From positions 7,812,001 to 7,876,000 of the forward strand of contig NC_091973.1 in assembly GCF_036711975.1 (NCBI RefSeq): a DNA stretch of 64,000 nt, written 5' to 3'. Every line of letters begins with the position of its first letter. Positions within the stretch are counted from its first letter, which is position 1. This document shows, one piece after another, positions 56,301-64,000 of the stretch. A model generated the notes under the pieces. The model saw only the letters and a list, made by a program, of their open reading frames with translations. It did no database searches and had not been told where the DNA came from. The translations under genes were made by a program, and so were the position numbers. Origin of the DNA: Onthophagus taurus (lineage: Eukaryota > Arthropoda > Insecta > Coleoptera > Scarabaeidae).

Positions 56301-59187
56301 GAAATTTCAATAATATGATATTATAGTTTTTATATCATATCATAAACTAGAATCTTTAAGCTTCAATTTAACATACATATCATATCGAAATTCTTAAAAA
56401 TACGGTTGATATGATTTTTGAAAATTTTGCTATATTTTTGATTAATAAGTTTGACAATTTCTCCTTTAATCATGTTTCTTTGGAAATTTCAATATTATGA
56501 TATTATAGTTTTTATATCATATCATAAACTAGAATCTTTAAGCTTCAATTTAACATACATATCATATCGAAATTCTTAAAAATACGGTTGATATGTTTTT
56601 TTGAATATTGTGCTATATTTTTGATTAATAAGTTTGACAATTTCTTCTTTAATCATGTTTTTTTGGATATTTCAATAATATTGCCTTATAGTTTTTATAT
56701 CATATCATTAACTAGAATCTTTAAGCTTTAATTTAACATACATATCATATTAAGATTCTTAAAAATACAGTCGATATGATTTTTTGAAAATTTCACTTTT
56801 TGATACTGTATATAGTGTTTGCGAAAATATCGATCTCTAAATGTGACTTTTAGCACCGATAATTAATAATTTCTTATTTTCCATAAATTTTTAACCCCAT
56901 CTCTGCATATTTCATCAGAACCAATTGAGATATAATGATGAAATAAAAATCTTATCGAGATTTTATGATTAGAAATTTACATAATCGTACTTAAGGACGA
57001 ATTGAGATATAACGGATGAAATGATTGGACGAAGATATGGGAGATACGATAAAACGAATGGTTGAATTAAAAACGAATTAGTGTTCGATTGACGTGTTAA
57101 GTAAATGGGTTTGTTCGAATTTCCATTGGAATAAACCCAGCGACTATCTTGATTGACGTTTGAACGTCAGGGGACGAGTTTCGTCCGTCATATCATGTCG
57201 CATAGGCGACCCGAAGCTACGATGTGGTTTCAGATTCTCTTATGCATGTTGTACGTCGCCGGTATAAGATAACTCGGTCCCCGAGGGCCGCCTTTATGAA
57301 AAAGGGACACACCGCACCGACTGGGGCCCGGCTGAGGTCAATCTTCTAAATTGAGGGGTTTTTATTTCAAATTATTTACATATTAAGTGGATCCGCGAAA
57401 GTTTTATTTGCTGCGCAATAAAACTTTATCGAATTGAAACGCTGATATTTTATTATAACGGGGATTTATGCGATGGTCGCCCTGATAACTTTTCTTTGTG
57501 TTTTATGTCACAGTAAAGGTTTTATACACTCCCGAGCTGCTTGTTCTCGTCCCGGTATAATGGATTTAAGTTGGGGGCAATTTTATTCGTGTTTGTATCG
57601 GATTGCAACATTTCGTTCTTAAAATTGGAAATTGGAAAATTAACAACGCACTCTATTCAGTGATATTTAAAGTTTATTACACACCGTGAATTATTAAGCG
57701 ATGAAATAATTATTGTAGAGTGTTTTAATAGGTCAATTTAATGATATGAACAAGCGATGAGCGCTTTCAATATTAATAGGTTGTTAATAAATTTTGATAA
57801 AATCCAATTTCCGCATTACAAAGCATAAAACTTTTCACTTACCAGCTGACGTGTCATCTGATGACGGCCAATCGAAGCTAGCACCTTTTCCGTCGGAGCT
57901 GGAAGCGGATTTTTGCTCGAACTTATCAATTTCGTTCAGATTTGACTGGTATTTGGAGCCTAAAAAGGAAAATACATGTACCTACTAGCTAAAAAATCTA
58001 ATTATTGTCCACCTGAGCTCGAGCAAGATTTAAAAAAATTCAGAGCAATTAATATAAAGTGGTGTACAAAATGACTTTTCATTAAAACGTCAGAAACTTC
58101 CGAGTCCTCTTTATTAGCGACATCCTGTTTCCAAAAAAGGACAGCCCGCCCTGAATGCACAACTCCAAGTCCGGGGATTGTTAAGAAATTTTAAAACGGC
58201 GAAATAAAAACTCTCCGGTGAAGTTCTAGCCTTTTGAGTTCCCCGTAATTCGTATGGAGTGAATGCAAACCCAATTTTACAGCGGAATCTGTTTCGAGTG
58301 GCCGTGTTATAAGTGCTTCCGGTCTGGGCAGAAGTGAACTGACGCTTTAAATGAACTCGTTAATAATAAATTATAAAATACACGAATCATCTCGTAAGAT
58401 GTCTTCGTTAGAAATAATTTTGAAAAACAAAAAAAATTTTGAGATAAAATAAAATTTTTATAAGGCCACCAAAAGAGGTTATTTAATCTGGAAGCATCCA
58501 CCTTAAACTCTGCACCCTGACAAGACAGCTAATTCAATAACTTGATTCGACATCCGACATCCACAATTCTTTTCCACGCTTTGCTGAACTCTTTCATAGT
58601 AATTGTAGAGCAAATATGCCCTTTTTGCTGCTGCAAGGAAGCCCCAGCGTCGGCCAGTTTAATTCTATTGATTATTTATACATAAATTTCACCCTCGGAA
58701 TCTAGTAGCTCCAGTGTTGACCCATTCAATACCCCGCACGTTCTCTATCGAATAATAATAAATAATGGTTCGCGGTGCCATAATATAATTCAATGGGTGT
58801 CACTGCTTCCTATAAGTTCGAGTAAATACGTCTAACGTTTTATATTCATGACCCTCGGATGCGAGAGAAACAGAATTAACCCACGTTCCACGTTTCGCAG
58901 TCAAACAAACGCGACGTCTACGGCAATTTTGCGACGTCACCGTTTCACCGTTGAGCCGTCCCTCGGCAAAGCTGTGTGGCATGCTTCTTGCGGTGTGAAA
59001 GATGGAAATTAAACGAAAAAGGAATAAAGGCGAACGTATCCGGTACCTTTCTCCGAGAGGTGTGTGGTAAGCGATGAAGGGTTCCCGTAGACTGAATTAT
59101 TGAAGTCCCCGTTTCCCCAAATGTCCTTCATTCGGCTCGGAGTCTCTGTCGTTGTCGACTTTGGCATTGTCGTCGGAGGCGAAGAAG
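50352..59187 (-). CDS. C-terminal exons of a GPI-anchored IgSF adhesion protein (lachesin/DIP-like), partial
   Basis: Three minus-strand exons: 59047-59187, 57843-57959 and 50352-50413 (stop TGA). Each has AG before it, and the first two have GT after them (GTACCG, GTAAGTG). Phases agree throughout (2+n+1 nt), so they join into one frame of about 105 residues. Exon 1 encodes SSPPTTMPKSTTTETPSRMK, a Thr/Pro stalk like the one after the last Ig domain of lachesin/DIP proteins. Exon 2 has SKYQSNLNEIDKFEQKS, then a Ser/Asp-rich stretch. The last exon encodes VFYVISPLCFLPSLVLQLR, a short hydrophobic tail ending the protein, as in a GPI-attachment signal. The Ig-domain exons must lie beyond 59.2 kb or outside the window. 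The last intron (7.4 kb) contains the 181-bp satellite. The family name is by analogy; the splice consistency is direct. Confidence 0.6.
50414..51639. other. Intron sequence, nothing further recognised
   Basis: Lies in the last intron of the proposed IgSF gene. Small open frames at 50811-51162 and on the other strand show no motif. Composition is mixed, with no clear repeat. Confidence 0.4.
51640..53530. repeat. AT-rich satellite, ~181-bp monomer, left block
   Basis: Monomers of about 181 bp follow head to tail. Each has AAGCTTCAATTTAACATACA, CATATCATGATTCTTAAAAA, CTCGATATGATTTTTTGAAA and GGAAATTTCAATAATATTA. About ten copies occur before a small fold-back insertion. Copies differ by scattered changes and small indels. 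No gene. Confidence 0.93.
53551..53800. mobile_element. Small fold-back element inserted in the satellite
   Basis: Inverted arms of 33 bp with one mismatch (53551-53583 and 53768-53800) containing TATTGTACTTTTGAAACTGG. Satellite text stops near 53530 and resumes near 53797. The interior is non-coding and carries a hammerhead-like motif on the minus strand. Confidence 0.8.
53597..53642 (-). ncRNA. Hammerhead-ribozyme-like motif 3
   Basis: Read on the minus strand from 53642: AUUAGUCU (stem I), CUGAAGA, one U, GGCC..GGCC (stem II), GAAA, the palindrome ACUAGU, triplet GUA, then AGACUUAAU closing stem I (4 pairs, one bulge, 4 pairs). It has the same order and the same single extra base before stem II as the two motifs near 31 kb, with different stem sequences. 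Confidence 0.5.
53801..56795. repeat. AT-rich satellite, ~181-bp monomer, right block
   Basis: Continues the array with about 16-17 further monomers. From about 55450 to 56750 copies share variants (TATCGAAATTCTTAAAAATA, GATTAATAAGTTTAACAATT) not seen earlier, so this part forms a distinct, more recently amplified subfamily. One unit near 54240-54300 has extra sequence. Open frames here are chance. Confidence 0.93.
56796..57842. other. Intron sequence with remnant of the window-start repeat
   Basis: 56900-57030 has two phrases close to CGAATTGAGATATAACGGATG, resembling the tandem repeat at 1-540. From about 57060 composition becomes more even; no exon other than the proposed one at 57843-57959 is recognised. 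Confidence 0.45.
57960..59046. other. Intron sequence between two proposed IgSF exons
   Basis: About 1.1 kb of unique-looking DNA. An open frame at 58800-58982 lacks a known motif and splice support. No repeats seen. Confidence 0.4.
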
Positions 59188-59619
59188 CTACGACAAAAAC
59201 ATGCATCAATTCAGCCGCGGCCGAAATCGGGGCACGTCCGCGCGATTGTGCGACAAAGTGAGCAATTTGGTGCTTTCGGCAAAAATTAAATTGGAGTTAC
59301 CCTTCCGTTTTCCACATTTACAACCACCCCTTTTATCCCCACACGCTGGACGTCGCACATAAATTACTTCTCTAAGACATCCAAACGTTATACAGATACC
59401 CACCAAACAAAAGCACCAAGTATTATACGAACTACTTATCGTACTACTTACCATTTAACACAACAACTTCTTACCTTCATTATATTTAGACAGCATCCTA
59501 AACTTCATTAGACTAAGCGATTTTGAGGTCCGTACAGCTACACCCCCCTTTCAAGATTATGTGCTAATTTTGTACTACATTAAACATTTTTGTACTAATT
59601 TATTACATGAAACTTGTGA

Positions 59620-59935
59620 TCACCATTCAATCGCGTACTTCGTTATGCCAGTGAGGTGCTGCACCATTTTGCTGCCAAATGAAGTTATTTGGTTAGTCTT
59701 GTCATAGTTGTAGAGCATCAAGATAGGAAATACCAGTTACAGTTACTTCTCCAAAAAAAGAGGTTCATACATGTTCCGCCGAGAGATGACACAAAAAACA
59801 TTCAATTTAATCTCGCGACAATTTTCTGAGCCCATTATGAGTGCTCACATGTCCACTGATGTGAAATGTGGATTCATCACTGAAAACAATTTGATCCAGA
59901 AAATCATTTCATGTCCAAAGTTGGCACATTACAGG
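59620..59935 (-). mobile_element. Mariner-like transposase fragment
   Basis: Minus-strand reading gives FLDQIVFSDESTFHISGHVS (first catalytic Asp) and further on NNFIWQQNGAAPHWHNEVRD, where the second catalytic Asp of QQDGAPPHW-type motifs is replaced by Asn. Stops and deletions are present. It is a different family member from the unit starting at 60070. Confidence 0.65.
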
Positions 59936-60069
59936 CTTTTTTAATTAAATTTATTTATTTATGGCTTTGTGGGATCCTAGCCCATCAGCCTCTATATTCT
60001 ATATCATGGTTATGTAATATTCACCAATACATCAGATCGCAATATTAGACCTGACCAAAAATTCATATA

Positions 60070-61225
60070 CAGGGTGAGTCGGGAGGAACGGACCAAACTT
60101 TAGGAGTGTATATGTTCATATGTTGTTATCCGATTTTCATTTGTTTTCAATTAATTGCATAACTACAGTTAAACATTTAACGTAGATTTGACAGTTTGAT
60201 TTGCATTAAGTGCTATAAAATGCCAAGTACTTATTCACATTTAGAATATACAGACATGTTATTTGTATATGGTATTTGTAACGGGAGTGCTACAGCTGCT
60301 GCAGATGAATATCGTCAACGGTTTCCAAATCGCAGACATCCTAATAAAAACGTTTTTATTAGGGTTATCAATAAACTGCGCGAAACCGATACACTTCCCA
60401 GCGTTAAAGTAACATCTGAACGAGCTACGCGTCAATGTTTAAATGAAGTAGAACATATTTTGGATCTAGTAGAAAAAGATGCAACGACCAGCTCACGCAG
60501 AATTGCTGTTCAATTAGACATCCCACAAAAGAGAGTAATAAACACACTCCACGAGCAATGCTTATATCCATACCATTTAGGTAAGGTACAACATCTACTG
60601 CCGGAAGATTATGTTAAACGAGTCGAATTTTGTCGGTGGATAAATAATGATCATCGTGTTGTATCGCATATTCTTTTCACGGATGAAGCAACATTTACCC
60701 GCGACGGCCTACATAATACTCGCAATAGTCACGTATGGTCCGATGAAAATCCCCATGCAACAATCGAAAACAACTTTCAACACAAGTTTTCGCCTCACAG
60801 GAAACCATTACCTAGAGTTTTTACAAAATGAATTAAATGATTTACTGCAGGATGTTCCTCTAAACATTAGAAGGCAAATGTACTTTCAACACGATGGAGC
60901 TCCGGCGCATTTCGCTCGTCAGGTCAAGCAACATTTGGACGAAAGGTTTCCAGGGCGTTGGATTGGTCGTGGTGGTCCTATTAGTTGGCCTCCAAGATCT
61001 TCAGATCTCACAGCACTTGATTATTGTTTGTGGGGATGGTTCAAAAGTGAGGTATACAAAGTCAAAGTTGACACTAGGGATGCACTTCTTAGGCGCATTC
61101 TAAATGTTGCAGTTAATATTAAGGAAAATCATGCAGCAATTAGGAAAGCAACAAGAGCTCTTAGTAAACGAAGCCGGAAATGTTTAGAAGTTAATGGCGA
61201 TATTTTCGAACAATTACTAAAATAA
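60070..61225 (+). mobile_element. Tc1/mariner-superfamily element with a nearly intact transposase
   Basis: TA, then the terminus CAGGGTGAGTCGGGAGG, at 60068-60086. The transposase begins at 60196 or the ATG at 60220 (MPSTYSHLEYTDMLFVYG). It has an N-terminal helix-turn-helix, HILFTDEATFTRDG (first Asp), then after a deletion of roughly 60 nt and a frame change (near 60780) YLEFLQNELNDLLQDVPLNI, YFQHDGAPAHFARQVKQHLD (second Asp) and RGGPISWPPRSSDLTALDYC (third Asp). The end is NGDIFEQLLK. A matching 3' terminus is not seen: an A-rich tract follows at 61300-61315. One deletion is the only evident lesion, so the copy is fairly young. Confidence 0.82.
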
Positions 61226-61330
61226 CGCTGATGACCAATATTTAATGTTAATGTATAAGATTTTGTTTAATAGAAGTTATGCAGTAAGAGTTATGCAATA
61301 AAAAAAAAAAAAATATAGTGGCATATAGTG

Positions 61331-62100
61331 TTATTCTTTTATTATAGTATGCCCTCCAGTGTGAAATCCATCCCTCTCTCTCTTCTTTATTTCTGTAGAG
61401 GGAAAGAACTTCTCCAGGATGGAGTCCACATTAATACGCTTACCATCCTGTATCGCCTCCTTAGCTAACACGTCAACTAGTTCGTTGTGCGTTATACCGC
61501 TATGTGCTTTCACCCATATAAATGTGCATGAAATTCCTTGTTCCGACAATGCCACAAGAGGTGGAGTATAATGTTTTTTGTTTTCAACGGACTAACAAAA
61601 CATATCGCAGGGCCTCAAGGATTGCATATGCTTCCGCAGAGAAAATGCTACTATGAGGGTCTAACTTTAATTTTATGTGATACCCAGTGCTGAGTACTAA
61701 GAAAGCACAACTGCAACCGTCAGATGTCTTAGACGCATCTGTGTAAATAATCAAGCTGTCTTTAACCTCATTCATTAACTGATTGAATATTCCTTTATTG
61801 TGTAATGTGTTATCACTAAAATAAGGGAATATAACATGTATCGGTTGAATATAATCAAAATATCGAATGGCAGGGAATATAGATCGACGCAGCACCCTGT
61901 GCAATTTTGGGAAGAGTTGTCTGTAAGCAACAACAAGGGGAGGTAAAGATTTCCTTCTCCAAAAACGAGTCTATGGACATTACAGGCTTTAGAGCCTGTA
62001 ATAACTGAAAACGGTACGGACGTAGTTGTGCGTTTTTGTAAACGTTTCCAAACCATCGTCACCGGAATTGACTCTCTCACTCGCTCAACACTTTCTTCAC
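61331..62100 (-). mobile_element. RNase H fragment of a non-LTR retrotransposon
   Basis: Minus-strand frames: SLIIYTDASKTSDGCSCAFL, IFSAEAYAILEALRYV (61584-61904) and FIWVKAHSGITHNELVDVLA (61331-61555) are the three RNase H blocks with their acidic residues. Upstream (61775-62080) is decayed polymerase C-terminal text. It belongs to a group with RNase H (I-like). The insertion abuts the mariner-like unit. Confidence 0.75.
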
Positions 62101-62399
62101 TAACCCTTGGTCGTTCTGTACTCTTCTCTTTACAACGGAAGCCGGTATTTTCAAACTGACTGTTATCTTTTGGGGATCACATCTGAACTTGATCCGGAAC
62201 GCACGTTGCATAGTAGCTACAAATTCGGAGTTTGCAAACTGCAGAACACAAAAAGCTATTAGTCGCTATTTTTGCTACTACAGGTTTTTAGCGCATGAGC
62301 AGAGACGCTAGCTTACAGGCTTTCTAGCGCATGCGCGTACCTACAAACACAACAGTTTGAGTTGCTTTTTTTTGTGGCACTTTTGTAGGCAGTGTAAAT
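62101..62399. other. Short spacer, nothing recognised
   Basis: No coding motif. Two similar phrases with GCGCATG(A/C)GC near 62291 and 62326 form a minor direct repeat. Confidence 0.35.
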
Positions 62400-64000
62400 G
62401 ACATTATTAAAGATTTACAGGCTTCTGACCTTGATCTGTACTGTTCTCCTATTTATAGTAGTGAGTTTTCATTTAAGACTGTGGAAATCTTTCTCGTTTT
62501 TGACGTGATTGCATCTATTACATCTTCTGCTATTGGTACTGATGGAATTTCCATTGAGATGATCAAACTGTGTTGGCCCACCATTTTGCCATATTTAACC
62601 CACATACTCAATTGTTGTTTAGTTGACTATGTCTTTTTGAGCAGAGGTTATTCCTCTGCTCAAAAAGGATAACCCACGAGAGTATAGTGACTTGCGACCG
62701 ATAAGTATTCTCCCTGTTCTTTCTATAGTTTTAGAAAAGGTTATGAAGGCTCAATTGGTTTAGTATATGGAGACCAATAGTTTGCCCCATTCAGAACAAT
62801 CGGGTTTTCGATGTGGGTATAGTTGCACAACATCAATGTTAAATCTAACTGATGATATATTGTCCGCTGTTGACGTAGGAGTACTGCTGTGGTTTTTTTA
62901 GACTATTCAAAAGCATTTGACACTGTTAACCACACCATTTTGAGCAAACTACTTCGTTATCTGGGTTTTGGTGAAGGCGCAGTAACATTATTGAGTAGCT
63001 ATCTTAGTGATCGCACATAGAGGGTGAAAGTTGATGATGCCATGTCTGGTGAACTCGCACTTTGTAATGGTGTTCCCCGAGGATCTGTGCTGGGACCTAT
63101 TTTATTTTCTATCTATACGTCAAAATTTAATAAAATTATTCAATTCTGTAAAATGAGTACATATGCGGATGATACCCAGCTTTACGCTTCATACGCGACA
63201 GCGGGCAGTGGTATTGCTGAGGCTGGTATTAGCGGTGACCTTGATACGATTTTTGAATTAGCAACATACCACCAGCTTAAAATAAATCCTGACAAATCTA
63301 TGTTGATGAGTTTAATGGGCAACAGCGCAACCCTACTTCGCACTTAGCCATTAAGATGAATAACACCTTAATTAAAAAGGTCTCTGAAGCTAAGTGTCTT
63401 GGTATGATTTTAGATACTAGCCTAAGATTTAGAAAACAAATTCAAACATATATTCAGAGATCATATTTTTTTTTGCGTTAGCTGTACCCGCATCGTTCAT
63501 GTTTACCTTTGAAATTAAAAGTGCTCCTCTGTGATATGATTGTTCTTTCACAATTTAATTATATGTCTGCTGTATATCATAGGGCTATAGATGCAGTCAC
63601 GTCACGAAGTATACAAAAGGTTCAGAATAGTTGTCTCAGATTCATTTATGGGATTCGCAAATTTGATAGAGTTTCTTATAAACTTAAGGATGCTGGGTGG
63701 CTGAACATGAGCTCTCCACGGGAGTTTCATAATTTGTCTCTCTATCATAGAATCGTTACCTCTGGAGTCCCGGAGTACCTGCATAATAAAATTAAATATA
63801 AACCACAGTGCGAAGGAAGGCAGACAAGGTCAGGTATTAGTTTCTATCCTCCAAATTTCGAATAAAATTGAGGAATATGATTTTTCAGCAGTCAACGGGT
63901 CTTGTCTGATGATTGTTATTCTTTGTTTCTCTGTGATTTTTTTGTGACCTTTTTTTGACCTTATTCTTATTGATATAAAGTCATTGTTACGATGTTAACA
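62400..64000 (+). mobile_element. Jockey/CR1-like reverse transcriptase, decayed, runs off the window
   Basis: Plus-strand blocks in order: [89 protein letters not shown] and a thumb/C-terminal region with QKVQNSCLRFIYGIRK (63509-63865). Frameshifts and stops occur, so it is inactive. The 3' end of the element is near or beyond the window edge. Confidence 0.83.

Noticed and set aside
58800-58982. 60-codon minus-strand frame between two proposed IgSF exons
   Set aside because: No domain, and including it would break the phase-consistent splice from 59047 to 57959.
59477-59560. Possible further upstream exon ending AATGAAG before GTAAGAAG
   Set aside because: The phase would fit, but no clear acceptor or recognisable protein text was found; too weak to annotate.
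1-64000. CRISPR arrays, bacterial operons, phage or plasmid features
   Set aside because: None seen; introns, poly(A) signals and eukaryotic transposons show this is animal nuclear DNA.

Overview
The window looks like a piece of an insect nuclear genome, probably a beetle. It carries a yolk-protein (vitellogenin) gene, intron-containing host genes with GT..AG junctions, AT-rich satellites, and a very dense, mostly broken population of retrotransposons and DNA transposons. The vitellogenin length (1,763 codons by my splicing) would suit a weevil, but that is an impression from memory, not a search.

Four host genes can be supported. (1) An intact three-exon vitellogenin gene lies on the minus strand at 699-6107. 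(2) A two-exon secreted S28 serine carboxypeptidase (Pro-X carboxypeptidase-like) lies on the plus strand at 16782-18243. (3) The nucleotide-excision-repair gene XPA (two exons) lies on the minus strand at 24267-25123. (4) The last three coding exons of a GPI-anchored, IgSF (lachesin/DIP-like) neuronal adhesion protein appear to lie on the minus strand at 59047-59187, 57843-57959 and 50352-50413. Their phases join perfectly, and a 5-kb satellite array sits in the last intron.

Layout. 1-540: tandem AT-rich repeat. 0.7-6.1 kb: vitellogenin. 7.1-12.3 kb: a head-to-head inverted partial copy of vitellogenin exon 2, now a pseudogene and split by three datable insertions. These are a tRNA-derived SINE with a 12-bp target duplication, a long-inverted-repeat element with a 9-bp duplication that carries a broken ubiquitin-protease-like gene, and a P-element-like unit with an 8-bp duplication and a THAP remnant. 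12.3-16.2 kb: hAT, RTE and I/LOA-like fragments. 16.8-18.2 kb: S28 peptidase. 18.5-22.4 kb: RTE, Ty3/gypsy and Jockey/CR1 fragments. 22.5-24.2 kb: three tandem ~580-bp units ending at XPA. 25.9-31.8 kb: hAT, piggyBac (nested in hAT), a small TIR element and two small fold-back elements. 33.7-37.1 kb: a complete DNA transposon with ~640-bp TIRs and an intact 529-codon DD36D transposase. 37.3-43.7 kb: non-LTR, mariner-like and Ginger-like remnants. 44.8-47.8 kb: an R1-like fragment inside a GT-rich repeat. 48.4-49.0 kb: a higher-order tandem repeat. 50.3-59.2 kb: IgSF gene tail with satellite. 59.6-64 kb: mariner-like, RNase H and Jockey/CR1 fragments.

The most unusual signals are three hammerhead-ribozyme-like motifs, all read on the minus strand and each inside a small fold-back element (30.9, 31.6 and 53.6 kb), and the transposon-borne deubiquitinase-like gene at 8.5-9.2 kb. 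All calls come from reading the sequence and recalling protein families. No alignment, folding or database search was run.
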